Positions 17,857 to 27,121 are shown, counted from the stretch's first letter. The stretch is DNA of 64,000 bases from Limnoglobus roseus (GCF_008254045.1 NZ_CP042425.1:1364001-1428000), one strand, 5' to 3'. Numbers and translations: made by a program. Notes: generated by a model from the letters alone, not told the origin.

Positions 17857-19266
17857 TATTACTCCGTTAGGTTATTTACTTCGTCTCGATCCCGCCGTAC
17901 TCTGGCGGGATGGACGCACGGAAGCTTGCAAAGCTGCGGCGGGAGCTGACCGCCTTCCTGGACGAGGTCGCGGGCACGCTGGGCAACGCCCGCCGCCGGC
18001 GATGGTGCGATGCCTACCTGCGGGGCATCCTCCTCGACGGCCACCGCAAGAGTGTCGAGCCGATGGCCGCCCGGTTGAAGACGATCGAGCAGGGCGACGC
18101 GGACTACGAGCAAGCCCTTCAGCAGTTCCTCAATCAGAGCCCGTGGGACACCGGCGAGGTCCGCGGCGGCCTGCAGGCGTGGGTCGCCCGCCGGTTCGGC
18201 ACGGCCGGCGTGGTCATCATCGACGACACCGGGTTCCCCAAGCAGGGCACGCACTCCGTCGGCGTGGCCCGTCAGTACACCGGCACCCTCGGCAAGGTGG
18301 CGAGTTGCCAGGTGGCCGTGACCTTGCAGTTCGCGACGGCCAAAGAGGTCGTGGGGCTGGACGCCCAACTGTACCTGCCGCAAGCGTGGGCGGACGACGC
18401 CGATCGCATGGCCCGGGCCGGCGTCCCCGTCGCGGTCGGCTACCGGCCGAAGTGGCAGATGGCGTTAGCTATGCTCCGGCAGGCGGCGGGCCATGGATTT
18501 TGTGGCGTCGTGCTGGCCGACAGCCTGTTCGGGACCGTGACCGAATTCCGCGAGCAACTGGCGGCCGACGGCCGGACGTACTTCGTCGGCATCGACTCGA
18601 CGTTGAAGGTAGTCGCGGCCGACGCCGATCTGGGGCCGGTCCCGCCGGCCGGCCGCACCGGGCGACCACCGACGCGACCGGCCGGCGTCCGGGCCGGGGC
18701 GAAATCACCCAACGTCAAGGAATGGGCGTTGGGTCGCGTGGCGGACTTCCGCGCCGTGATGTGGCGGAAAGGGACCAAGGGAAAGATGGCCGGCCGGTTC
18801 GCCGCTTGGCGGGTCCGACCGGCGCACAAGCTGTCGAGCGGCCGTGAGCCGGGGGGCGCCTGCTGGCTGCTGGTCGAATGGCCGGCGGGGGCGGATCAGC
18901 CGGCCAAGTACTTCTTCAGCAACTTGCCGGCCGCGACGAGCCTGAAGCGATTGGTCGCCGCGGCCAAGAGCCGCTGGTGGGTGGAGCACAGCTACCGCGA
19001 GTTGAAAGACGAGCTCGGGTTGGACCACTTCGAGGGGCGGTCGTGGCGGGGATGGAACCACCACGCCGTCCTCGTCCTGATGGCTTACGCCTTCCTCCAA
19101 GACCTCCGCCGGACCCGCCGAAAAAAAGTCTCGCCGGGCTGACCCTTCCGGGGCTGCGGGAGCAGTTGCAAGCGGTGCTCGCGTGCTGGTGCGCCCGCTG
19201 CCCGGTCTGCCGTCAAACCGTGCCCGAACTTCTCGGCAAGCGGCCGCCCTAGCTAACGGAGTAATA
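17857..19266. mobile_element. IS701-family insertion sequence
   Basis: About 1410 bp with perfect 14-bp terminal inverted repeats TATTACTCCGTTAG and a 4-bp direct repeat ATAG on both sides (17853-17856 and 19267-19270), fitting the 4-bp duplications of IS701 elements. Joining the flanks restores AGAGCC-ATAG-CCACCCCCAC, a copy of the island hairpin motif. Confidence 0.85.
17910..19252 (+). CDS. IS701-family DDE transposase with C-terminal frameshift
   Basis: The main frame (17910-19142) gives 410 residues with the IS701 signatures VVIIDDTGFPKQGTHSVGVA (first Asp, about residue 105), GVVLADSLFGTVTEFRE (second Asp, about 205) and HSYRELKDELGLDHFEGRSW (Glu region, about 360). An A7 run at 19121-19127 permits a -1 shift that replaces the last residues and adds SLAGLTLPGLREQLQAV to a stop at 19252. 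Either the long form is the true product or both are made. Confidence 0.85.
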
Positions 19267-19479
19267 ATAGCCACCCCCACAAAGAACCCATCGATAAAGA
19301 TGAAGTCTAATCTGGGTCTTCATCTTATTCTCCTTCTCAAGAGCAGAATCAGATTTGACTGAGGGGTTTTATGTGGGGGTGGTTAGGGGTTTAGATCAGA
19401 TCCCACTGAGACTGAGATACCTCTCAGAATCCGAATAGACCCATCTTCTGATAGGCCGAAATTCCCGTCGGCGGGGCTA
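19267..19479. other. Short spacer between insertion sequences
   Basis: Contains the right half of the interrupted CCACCCCCAC motif (19271-19280) and a second copy of that motif on the minus strand near 19368-19388. The segment TTTTATGTGGGGGTGGTTAG recurs at 21810-21829. No gene. Confidence 0.5.
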
Positions 19480-20366
19480 GGCTGTGTCTGAAAAGCTACG
19501 GTGTCAGGTACCACAGGGCGAAGGCGAGTTGGATCATGGCCCGGAAGTTGACGGCCAACTTCTCGTACCGGGTGGCCACCCGCCGCCGCTCCTTCAACCA
19601 CCCGTTCAGCCGCTCGATGACGTTCCGCCGCTTGTACTTGCCCGTGTCGAACGCCGGCGGTGCGGGCAATCGGGCCAACTCGTCCTTGCGGCGGGCGATC
19701 ACGTCCTCGATGCCAGCGGCGAGCAACGTCGCCCGCACCCGGTTGGCCGAGTACCCCTTGTCCCCGGCCAGGGCCTTCGGCGGCCCGAGGCCCTTCGGGA
19801 CGGCCGCCAGGGCGGCGGCCAGGTGCACGACCTCTGGCTCCTGGCCGCCGGTCAGCACCGCGGCCAGCGGGTTACCGGCCCGGTCGCACACCAAGTGCAC
19901 CTTGGTCCCCCACCCGCCTCGGCTGCGGCCCAGGGCGTGATCGGCCGGCTCGCCGGCCACCGCCTTTTTTTTTCGCCCCGGCGGCCGGCCGGGCGGCCCG
20001 CACCACCGTTCCGTCGACGTTCCATTGCCCGTGGTCCAGGTCGGCGTGCCGCTGCAGGTGCTCGACCACCCGGTCCCAGATGCCGTCCTGGCGGTACGCG
20101 TTGAATCGGTGGTACGCCGTCTGCCACGGCCCGTGCCGGTCGGGCAAGTCCCGCCACGGGGCCCCGGTGTGCAGCACCCAGAGCATGGCGTCGATCAGTC
20201 GCCGCGGGTCGGACGGCGGCCGCCCGCCGGGCTTGGCCGGCGGCAGGAGCGGGCCGAGGGCGGCCCACTGGGCATCGGTCAGGGCGTAGCGCGGCGTCTG
20301 CATGGCGGTCGTCCGGTGGGAGGGCCACGCATTCTACGCCCCACCAACCGCTTTTCAGACACAGCC
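19480..20366. mobile_element. IS5-family insertion sequence B
   Basis: About 887 bp. Terminal inverted repeats GGCTGTGTCTGAAAAGC match exactly at both ends, flanked by TA (19478-19479 and 20367-20368) in CTAG. It is distinct in sequence from insertion sequence A. Confidence 0.88.
19496..20303 (-). CDS. IS5-family transposase B in two frames (frameshifted)
   Basis: The first frame (from 20303) encodes MQTPRYALTDAQWAALGPLLP and includes WNVDGTVVRAARPAAGAKKK, the first catalytic Asp region. It is then read through an A9 run (plus-strand T9, 19965-19973). The second frame (from about 19960 to 19496) continues with DHALGRSRGGWGTKVH, ALAGDKGYSANRVR (second Asp) and RRNVIERLNGWLKERRRVA (Glu). Together they make a normal-length IS5 transposase of about 265 residues. 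Confidence 0.85.
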
Positions 20367-20674
20367 TAGGCGGGCCGAGACGCTGGGAGTTATTTGGTCC
20401 GTTTTCAAGCACTTTCAACATTCCGAGAATTTGTTTGCAAATGGCCTCGGTTTACAGGAGTACCCTTTAGGGAGAGGAGCGGGAAGCGACGCGGTCTTCG
20501 CTCAGGATGAGCTAGTAGGAGATGATTCTTAGACTCCTTCTCTTCAGCTAATTCGCCTCCGATCAGATGAGCACCGCTTGCGGTGTACCACCCCCACAGC
20601 CTGAATTCGACACAGTCACAGCTTCTACCTAATCTTCTTCTTATTCTCCTCTTAGACGGATTCTTCGAATCCTA
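20367..20674. other. Island remnant between insertion sequences B and IS630
   Basis: 308 bp, no gene. Around 20470-20515 it resembles 16845-16887 and shares GCTCAGGATGAGCTAG. A copy of ACCACCCCCACA sits at 20588-20599. It probably belongs to the same repeated intergenic element as the interrupted copy at 16845-19280. Confidence 0.4.
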
Positions 20675-21789
20675 CTGATTCGGAGCTAACGAAGGCTATT
20701 GATTGATCCCTGGGAACGGCAGTATCGATCGCTCCCACAGTGCCCGCAGTAGCCGGGGATCGAACTTCAACTCGATCAGGCGATCGACGACCTCGTCGTC
20801 GAGGTGCGCGGTGTCGTCCGGCACGAAGTTGGCCAACTCGCCGTACTTCAGCCACGACCACACGGCCTCCACCGGGTTCAGCTCCGGAGCCCACGGCGGC
20901 AACATCTCCAACCGCAGTCGCCGGTTCCGGGCGAGGAAGTTGCGGATGGCCGGCCCGCGGTGGTTGCTCCCCCGGTCCCACACGACGACCACGTTCCCCC
21001 GCAGGTGCCGCAGCACGTCGCGGAGGAAGGCGACGACCTTGTCGGCGGTGAAGAACCCGCCCGGCTCGGTCGCGAAGTAGAACCCCAGCCGCCGGCCGGT
21101 CGGGGACACCGTCACCGCCCCGATGGCTGACACCTTGTCCCGGTGGCCGCCGTCGGCGGCCAGCACCGGCGTCTTCCCGACCTTGGCCCACGACCGCTTC
21201 ACCAGCGGGTTGGGGAACAGCCCCGTTTCGTCGATCGGGACGAGGTGGGCCTTGGCCGCCGCGGCTTTTTTTCGACCCGCGGCCAGTCGTTCTTCACCCA
21301 CCCGTCGATGGCCGGCTGGTCCTTCTGCTTCGCCCGCCGGCGGGGCTTCTGTGGGCTGTACCCGCGGCCCCGCATCCACGCCCGCAGGTAGTCCGGGTGG
21401 AAGGCCACGCCGAGCTTCCGGCGGATCAATTCGGTCACCCGCCGAGAGGTCCACAGATCGGTCCGGAACCCGTGGGCCGTCGGCTTCTGGTCCAGCCACC
21501 GGAGCACCTGCCGCTCCTGGGCGGGGGACAGGAACCGCGGCCGACCCGGTGTCGGCTTGGCCGTCAGTCCGGCGTCGCCGTCGCGGCGGTGGCGGGCCAT
21601 CCACTTGGCCACGGTGACCGGGTGAACGCCCAGGAAGGCGGCCACCTCGACCTGCGTCCACCCCTCGCCGCACTTCGCCGCAGCCAACCGGCGGCGGGCT
21701 TCCAACTCCTGGGCAGTTCCTTTGCTCCTCATCCCGGAAACGTAGGGATCGAGGGCATCAGAGAATAGCGTTGCTTAACTCCGAATCAG
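20675..21789. mobile_element. IS630-family insertion sequence
   Basis: About 1115 bp. Imperfect terminal inverted repeats of about 28 bp start CTGATTCGGAG and end near GCTATT (20675-20700 and 21764-21789). They are flanked by TA (20673-20674 and 21790-21791), the IS630 target duplication. Confidence 0.87.
20696..21732 (-). CDS. IS630-family transposase in two frames (frameshifted)
   Basis: The first frame (21732 to 21199) holds the N-terminal HTH pair (GWTQVEVAAFLGVHPVTVAKW and the LIRRKLGVAFHPDYLRAWM part). The A7 run (plus-strand T7, 21266-21272) moves reading into the second frame. That frame carries HLVPIDETGLFPNP (first Asp), VVVVWDRGSNHRGP (second Asp) and LPPWAPELNPVEAVWSWLK (Glu region), the standard IS630 DDE set. 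Full product about 345 residues. Confidence 0.87.
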
Positions 21790-22127
21790 TAGTGAAACTA
21801 AGTCTGAGGGTTTTATGTGGGGGTGGTTAGGGCTATCGCCCTCGACTGAGTCGCCTACCCATCTCCTACTTCGTAAACGCGCGCGGGCGACCGGGTCGCC
21901 CCGCCGATCATCTTCGGATCGCCCCGAAATTGATCCGACCCAGACGCCGTCGAGAACGCCGTAATCGCTCATTAGCCGCGGGCGAAGCCGACCCCGTCTT
22001 TGACTCGACCGCGACGAGATCGCCCCGCAGACGCCGATTACGACGCCCTGGGCGGCCCAGCCTCAGCCCTCTCCCCGACGCCGTCAGCGTCGGGGCCGTT
22101 TTCGCATTCCCCGAACCCCGGATACCC
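21790..22127. other. Intergenic region with hairpin motif and terminator
   Basis: 338 bp. It contains a clear copy of the island hairpin motif on the minus strand (21810-21842, GGCGATAGCCC then CCACCCCCACA) and a terminator hairpin at 22073-22102. No gene seen. Confidence 0.5.
22073..22102 (+). terminator. Rho-independent-type terminator
   Basis: CCCCGACGC (22073-22081) pairs with GCGTCGGGG (22087-22095) around a 5-nt loop, followed by CCGTTTT. It separates the insertion-sequence cluster from the rightward cargo operon. Confidence 0.6.
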
Positions 22128-22487
22128 ATGCCCGACCGCTCCTACGCCTTCGACTACTCCGGCCCCATCGCCTTCTCCGTCGAGGGCTATGACGTAACAG
22201 CCCACGTCTCATTCCCCGACGACGCTGAAGGCCCAGCCGTCCTCGACCGCCTCGCCCGCTCCGCGAAGGCTCAGGCGATCGAGGTGGAGTACACGCCGCC
22301 GGGGGACCGGGCTTTGGCGGCCCAGTACGCCGACGTGATGCGGGCGGCGGGGTTCTCGCTGGACGTGGATGAGTCGGGGAGAGGGTCGCTGGTCTGGGTC
22401 CCGGATGGGACGACGACCGCGAAGGAGGAGACGTGGGCGAAGGAGGAGGCCGCGACGCAGCCCGAGAGGGCGTATCTGTTGGCGTAG
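22128..22487 (+). CDS. Small island protein with the GNAT-like unit (copy B)
   Basis: 119 residues from ATG 22128; the longer upstream frame runs through the terminator. An N-terminal beta hairpin (IAFSVEGYDVTAHVSFPDD) is followed by helix VLDRLARSAKA, strand IEVEYTPPGD, and helix YADVMRAAGF, then a strand near SLVWVPDG. It aligns along its length with the protein at 31551-31919 and with both repeats of the 332-residue protein at 6803. It may be a degenerate GNAT-like fold. It heads the rightward operon. Confidence 0.65.
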   Translation: MPDRSYAFDYSGPIAFSVEGYDVTAHVSFPDDAEGPAVLDRLARSAKAQAIEVEYTPPGDRALAAQYADVMRAAGFSLDVDESGRGSLVWVPDGTTTAKEETWAKEEAATQPERAYLLA

Positions 22488-22557
22488 GCGAGCGGCCGAA
22501 GGCCGGCCCACCCCCACACACGATCCTCCCCGACCAATTCTCAGAAAGCGGTGCCCA

Positions 22558-23664
22558 CTGATCCTCCAGTACAACGACTGCCGAATCGACGTTTGCGACA
22601 CGAAGCTCATCGACATTCAACCCGTCTACTCCGACGACGGCCTCCGCGTCCTCGGCGCGAAGTGGGTGATCGAAATTGAGGGCTGTTGGAATCCCGATCT
22701 GATCTCGTTCACCCACGATCCCCGCGGTCCCGATCTCGGGAAGCCGCTGAAGGACGCATGGGGCAGGGACGTGGGTCAGCTCGTCGCGATCAAGCCCCAG
22801 GGTCGGGCGAGTCCCATCCGCACGATGAACTCGATCCGCGAGGCACTCCTCGAACCGAGGAAGAAGCTCCTCCTCTTCGAGTATTCCAAGATCGACTCGG
22901 GCGAGGGCGAGGTGTTGAATCCGGGTTCGCAGAATGAGCGCGTCCGCCCGCTGACGGAGGCGTCGATCGAGATTCTCGTCGAGGCCCCGGCGAGAGGCGA
23001 AGAGGCCGACGCCTTTGGAGGCCCACACACCGTTTTCGTATCAGTGCGCGAAGTCGTGGGTTACGCGCAGGCGTTTGTCGTCGCCATTCGCATCGAGTGC
23101 TACACCACCGCCGAGGGCTACAGCGAGGGCAGCGCGGACTCGATCTTGTTGAGCAACAGCTTTTCCGTCAGTACGGCGCTTACGGAACAGTACGCGGCGG
23201 TTCGCCGGACCCGCGGCACGGCCGTCTTCCGCTTTGACGCCACGGCCCGCCTCGGATTTTCACCGGAATCGTATAAATCCTCGCTCTTTGCTCGCATCCC
23301 CATCGGCTGGCAGAGAGGCGAGATCGAGGTACCGGCGAGGGACGACGGGGTTACGATCGACTACGCCTACACGGACCGCCAGCAGTTGATGTCCCTGCAA
23401 GACGCCGGGGCGGGGGCGGCAGCGATCACGCTGGAATACGACGAGTCGCTGGTGCGAGACGCCGACGCGATCGACGCCGCGGTCAACGTGGCGAACTCGG
23501 TCTACTCGTTCCGGACGGCGAAGAACTTCGCCGCCGACCAGCGGGGCAACAAGGACGACGACTCGAACGCGAAGCTCGCCGAAGCCATCAACAACCTCGC
23601 CAAAGTCCTCGGCAGCTCCGGCAGCTCCGGCGGCCCCTCTCCGAACCCGTCCCCTAATCCCTGA
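22558..23664 (+). CDS. Phage-like structural protein (hypothetical), about 368 aa
   Basis: The reading frame is sound, but the start is unclear: CTG 22558 (LILQYNDCRIDV) is preferred because earlier residues are Arg-rich noise and overlap the previous gene. The N-terminal region has Y.(D)DG.RVLGAKWVIEIEGCWNP. The central region ends in FARIPIGWQRGEIEVP and DGVTIDYAYTDRQ, patterns I associate with structural proteins of planctomycete prophage-like loci (from memory). The C-terminus is a helix with a Ser/Gly/Pro tail. No signal peptide. A structural role is plausible, not shown. Confidence 0.6.
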   Translation: MILQYNDCRIDVCDTKLIDIQPVYSDDGLRVLGAKWVIEIEGCWNPDLISFTHDPRGPDLGKPLKDAWGRDVGQLVAIKPQGRASPIRTMNSIREALLEPRKKLLLFEYSKIDSGEGEVLNPGSQNERVRPLTEASIEILVEAPARGEEADAFGGPHTVFVSVREVVGYAQAFVVAIRIECYTTAEGYSEGSADSILLSNSFSVSTALTEQYAAVRRTRGTAVFRFDATARLGFSPESYKSSLFARIPIGWQRGEIEVPARDDGVTIDYAYTDRQQLMSLQDAGAGAAAITLEYDESLVRDADAIDAAVNVANSVYSFRTAKNFAADQRGNKDDDSNAKLAEAINNLAKVLGSSGSSGGPSPNPSPNP

Positions 23665-23672
23665 GATCGCGT

Positions 23673-24524
23673 ATGCCCGTTGCAGGATTATTCGGCCTCG
23701 GCCGCTTGGCCCCCTTCCTCGGCCGCGCCGCCCCAGCGGCTCGCGGTGCTGTTGGGGGTGGAGGTGTCGGGAGAGCGCTCGGCGGCCTCGGCGGCTTTTT
23801 GGACCTGCTGAACCTGGGTAATGCGGTCGCTCAGAATCTAGCGCCCCAGGTCCGTACACAAGTCAGCGTGACGGTCACGGGGACGCCGGGGTCCGATTTT
23901 CAGAAGCTCTACCGCCTCGCGCTGTCCGTCGCTTTCGGTTGTTTGCGCGCTCGCAAGAATGCTGGTCTCGGCCTGCTCCCGCCTGCCTCGACGATGACGG
24001 CCCACTTCGACCCGGTCAACAAGTTTCTCGGCTTGCAAATCTCCTACTCGTGTTCGGCTCTGGGGAATCTCCTCGACGTTGGGGCGGCCAGAGTCAAAGG
24101 AGAACCGATCGCGAAAGTCTTGCCCGTTTTCGTCGGCTTCCCGAACAGCGTCACCGGCGATGAGTTCTCCCAGCTCTCGCTGCTCGAACGCAAGCTCCTG
24201 GGCAACGTCGAGCAACTCGAAGGCGCGAACCAGGTTCTCTTGACCGATAAGCCGACCCTTCCCTCTCCAGCCCCCGGCGGCGACCGAGTCGGCCGCGGGT
24301 GGCTGGAGGGCATCGTCGCCCGGTCGCTGCTGGAGCCAGAGCATCTGATCGCGCACCCGGAAATCACCGAGGTGAATCCGAACGGCACCGCGCCGAGCGC
24401 CCCCGGTTCTTACTCCCCGCTCGCCGGGGGCCGAATCCCAACTCCCCGCCAAAACGTCGGCAAGCCCGACTGGTCGCGCTATTGGTTTGACCGTGGTTTC
24501 CCCACCCCTGCTGGAGTTCTTTGA
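23673..24524 (+). CDS. Cargo-operon protein with hydrophobic N-terminus, 283 aa
   Basis: Starts eight bases after the previous stop. Residues 1-50 are rich in Gly, Ala, Leu and Phe (RLAPFLGRAAPAARGAVGGG), either a membrane-interacting or signal-like stretch. The middle (LALSVAFGCLRARKNAGLG) is helical and the C-terminal 80 residues are Pro/Gly-rich. Its stop TGA overlaps the next ATG by one base, which implies translational coupling. No family recognised. Context suggests a structural component. Confidence 0.6.
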   Translation: MPVAGLFGLGRLAPFLGRAAPAARGAVGGGGVGRALGGLGGFLDLLNLGNAVAQNLAPQVRTQVSVTVTGTPGSDFQKLYRLALSVAFGCLRARKNAGLGLLPPASTMTAHFDPVNKFLGLQISYSCSALGNLLDVGAARVKGEPIAKVLPVFVGFPNSVTGDEFSQLSLLERKLLGNVEQLEGANQVLLTDKPTLPSPAPGGDRVGRGWLEGIVARSLLEPEHLIAHPEITEVNPNGTAPSAPGSYSPLAGGRIPTPRQNVGKPDWSRYWFDRGFPTPAGVL

Positions 24525-25231
24525 TGCCCGATTCTCCCCCGCCGACGCCCACCCCGAAAAAGGACGACGCCCAGCGATCGCTCTACGGGGAGTATTCCTC
24601 GACCTCGACCTACATTTTCGATCCAGGCGTGGAGTGGATGCCCTCGGGCGAGCCGCGCCCAACCGACCCGGAGAAGCTGAAGACCTTCCGCCCGATGGTC
24701 CCGATCCAGGTCCGCCACCCGGTTCGCTGGCGGCGGGTCTACGCCCGCGGCGAGAAGGTGGGTTCGCCGCCGCTGATGCCGTCCCCGCGGTCGAGCGGCC
24801 GGTTCGAGTTCGTCGGCGGCCGGGCGACGGTGACGCAGCCGGTCGGCACATTAGATGGCGTTTCCGCGAAGTGGGTGGTCGAGGCCGAGTTGGACTTCAT
24901 CGAGAACTGCGACCCGGAGTATTACGGCGGCGGCCTCGTCCTCGGCGGCACCCCTTACTCGACCGAGAGCAATCTGGCGATGGACAACTTTCCCAGCCCC
25001 TCTCCAACCGACTCGTCGCTCCACGAGCGAGCCTCCAGCGCTCGCCGGGGCGAGGCGATGGGCCGGCGAATCGACCACGCGCGGCCCGATCTGGGGCTGC
25101 TGTACACGAACGGGGCGTACTCGGAGAACTACTTCCCCAACGCCTTCTTCGACGACACGCTCGTCAACGGTGCGGAAGCCGTGCTGCCGCAGCCACCCCC
25201 GCCGACAATCCCGCCCCCGCCGACGCCGTAA
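24524..25231 (+). CDS. Cargo-operon protein, 235 aa, coupled to the previous gene
   Basis: ATG 24524 sits in TGATG with the preceding stop. Ends are Pro/Thr-rich (MPDSPPPTPTPKK; PQPPPPTIPPPPTP). The core contains TLDGVSAKWVVEAELDF, similar to VLGAKWVIEIEG in the 22558 protein, so the two may share a beta domain. It ends with LGLLYTNGAYSENYFPNAFF. No signal peptide. Unknown function, probably part of the same assembly. Confidence 0.6.
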   Translation: MPDSPPPTPTPKKDDAQRSLYGEYSSTSTYIFDPGVEWMPSGEPRPTDPEKLKTFRPMVPIQVRHPVRWRRVYARGEKVGSPPLMPSPRSSGRFEFVGGRATVTQPVGTLDGVSAKWVVEAELDFIENCDPEYYGGGLVLGGTPYSTESNLAMDNFPSPSPTDSSLHERASSARRGEAMGRRIDHARPDLGLLYTNGAYSENYFPNAFFDDTLVNGAEAVLPQPPPPTIPPPPTP

Positions 25232-25303
25232 TCCCTCGACAGCGGATTCGGTCAAAGATACGCTGAAGGGTAGCGAATCCCCTTCAGCCCTTCGGAGGTG
25301 GTT

Positions 25304-25546
25304 ATGGACCGCGTCTGCGACTGGTGCGGATCGGACGACGATGTGAATCGTGTCGTCTTCAGCGGCGGCGGGCCGTTTCGACAGTCTTACGCCGAACACC
25401 TCTGCGCCGGCTGTTACAAGAAGGTCTTGTGGCGGAACGGTCAAGGCGATCGCAACGTCGTCTACGCCCTCGCCCTCGCCCTCGTCTTCGGCTTCACCGC
25501 CATCGCGATCGCGGTCGGCGTGATTCGCGACCAATTCGGCCACTGA
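25304..25546 (+). CDS. Small zinc-ribbon membrane protein, 80 aa
   Basis: ATG 25304 has GGAGG five bases upstream and is preferred over GTG 25298. Two CxxC pairs (CDWC near residues 4-7 and CAGC near 34-37) make a treble-clef or ribbon type zinc site. A membrane helix (VVYALALALVFGFTAIAIAV) follows at about 53-73. Similar small proteins occur in phage and mobile elements, but no family is certain. A terminator-like hairpin follows at 25580-25603. Confidence 0.65.
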   Translation: MDRVCDWCGSDDDVNRVVFSGGGPFRQSYAEHLCAGCYKKVLWRNGQGDRNVVYALALALVFGFTAIAIAVGVIRDQFGH

Positions 25547-25579
25547 TAACCGACCCGCCTTCTTCGAACACTCTCCCCC

Positions 25580-25603
25580 GCGGGCGTCCTTTCGGACGCC
25601 CGC
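25580..25603 (+). terminator. Hairpin between the zinc-ribbon and tail-tube-like genes
   Basis: Perfect 10-bp stem GCGGGCGTCC/GGACGCCCGC with a 4-nt loop, followed by TTCCC. It may attenuate the operon rather than end it. Confidence 0.45.
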
Positions 25604-25631
25604 TTCCCATTCCCCTACCCCCCTCGCCCCT

Positions 25632-26195
25632 ATGCCCCCCAACGACGCCGTCGCCCATGCCCTCAGCGGGCCGGGGGACGTGTGGCTCAAACTCGGCCCC
25701 GCCGACTGGACGCAACTCGGCTACTCCGAGGCCGGCGTCCGCGTCGAGTTCGCCCCCGAGTTCTACCCTCTCTTCAACGACCGCCGGGGACCCACCACGC
25801 CCTACGCCCGCCTCACCACGGGCTTGACCGCCGCCGTCTCCCTTACCCTCGCGGAGTGGGACTTCGCCCTCTACGAGAAGGCGAAGGCGATCGCGTTCAC
25901 CGCGGGGACCGCGGGGCGGTTCAACCGCCTCCAAGTCGGCGCGAAGGCGACGGGCCTTCAACTCGCGATCCGGCACAGCTTCTACGGCACCGCGAACGCG
26001 ACGCCCGGCCTGCCCCCGGGCTACGCCTTCTATGAGGTGTTCCTCCGCCCCAACGCCCTCGCCCCGATCGGCGTGGCCGGTCCGCGGCTCGCGATCACCT
26101 TCGACGCCGAGGGCGTCTGGGACGCCCCTTCCGCCTCTTGGCGGGTCTACCACACCGACCCCGCCTTCTTCGCGGGCCTCGCGCCGCCCTGCTAG
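25632..26195 (+). CDS. Phage tail-tube-like protein, 187 aa
   Basis: The region VWLKLGPADWTQLGYSEAGVRVEFAPEFYPL followed by LTTGLTAAVSLTLAEWDF matches the pattern of siphophage tail-tube proteins, in which (D/Q)LG(Y/T)(S/T)..GV.....PE is followed by a strand (V.V.LAE). The C-terminal part has FYEVFLRPNALAPIGV and LAITFDAEGVWD, like the late strands of tube proteins. Length fits a tube monomer. The downstream gene 27122 resembles a tail assembly chaperone, the usual partner. The family call is from memory of patterns, so moderate. Confidence 0.55.
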   Translation: MPPNDAVAHALSGPGDVWLKLGPADWTQLGYSEAGVRVEFAPEFYPLFNDRRGPTTPYARLTTGLTAAVSLTLAEWDFALYEKAKAIAFTAGTAGRFNRLQVGAKATGLQLAIRHSFYGTANATPGLPPGYAFYEVFLRPNALAPIGVAGPRLAITFDAEGVWDAPSASWRVYHTDPAFFAGLAPPC

Positions 26196-26256
26196 GCGAT
26201 CCGGTTCATCCCCCGCCGCGAGCGAAGCCCCACCACCCCCACATATCGAGACACCT

Positions 26257-27090
26257 TTGACCTCCCCGACCCCGACCCCGACCCCGCGACCGCCCTCGAC
26301 CCTCCCGCTCCTCCGACCGCTTCCCCGCCGATCGGGACCGCTCCTCCTCCCGCGACGCCCCCCGGCTTCGCCCCCGCCTCGTCTCCGCCTCCACGAGCGC
26401 CCGACGCCGACCCCGAAGCTCTCGCCCCGGCGGGCCGAAGCCGACGCCGAGAAGCCCGCCTCGCTGCCGAGGTTGCCGCCGCGGACTTCGCCCCTGGCGA
26501 CGACCCCGCCCCTTCTCCAACCGCGAGCCGTCGCGACGCCGACTTCACCCCCGTTGCTTCGCCCCCGGCTGACTCTGGCGACGCCTGCGACGCCCCTGTT
26601 GAAGCCGAGACCGCGACTCAGCCCCGAGGAGTCCGGGAAGGCTACCCTCCTTCGCCCTCGCCTATCACTCTCACCCGCGCCGTCGCCGAAGCCGGGGTTA
26701 CGACTGTCGGCGTCCGCTCGCCCGACCCTGACGGCGAGGCTTCCCGAGCGGGCGCGGCCGACGGCGGAGACGCCTCGCCTGAGCCTTCGAAGTCGATCTG
26801 CTCCCTCGGCGACCGAGACGCCTCTCGCGATGCGGGGCTATGATCCGCCGACCGCGACGCCGACGGAGCCGACGCCGCGGCTGAGGGGGTGGGAGCGGCC
26901 GACCCCGACGGCGTCGGCTCCCCGACTGCGGACCTGGGAGCGGCCGGGGTGGTCTCCGGCGTACCTCGCGGCGAGGGCGGCCCAGACGCCGACGATGACG
27001 CCCACGCCGACTCTGCCACTGGAGCCGAAGGCGATGCCGCCGACGACGACGACGACGCCGCGACGACGGCTCCGCTATCGCGACCTCTAA
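26257..27090 (+). CDS. Pro/Arg/Leu-rich repeat protein (LLRPRL repeats), about 277 aa
   Basis: Proposed start TTG 26257 (MTSPTPTPTPRPP) lies just after a hairpin motif copy. The protein has many degenerate repeats around P(L)LRPRLxLxP, for example PPLLRPRLTLATP and ATLLRPRLSLSP, plus RLRGWERP/RLRTWERP near residue 215. Repeat copies use different synonymous Leu, Arg and Pro codons (CCGCGG against CCCCGA), which supports this frame over the competing acidic frame. It is basic and probably disordered. No known family; possibly a nucleic-acid-binding or fibre component. Confidence 0.5.
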   Translation: MTSPTPTPTPRPPSTLPLLRPLPRRSGPLLLPRRPPASPPPRLRLHERPTPTPKLSPRRAEADAEKPASLPRLPPRTSPLATTPPLLQPRAVATPTSPPLLRPRLTLATPATPLLKPRPRLSPEESGKATLLRPRLSLSPAPSPKPGLRLSASARPTLTARLPERARPTAETPRLSLRSRSAPSATETPLAMRGYDPPTATPTEPTPRLRGWERPTPTASAPRLRTWERPGWSPAYLAARAAQTPTMTPTPTLPLEPKAMPPTTTTTPRRRLRYRDL

Positions 27091-27121
27091 CCCCTTCTCT
27101 CTTCCCCCACCCGAGACCCCG

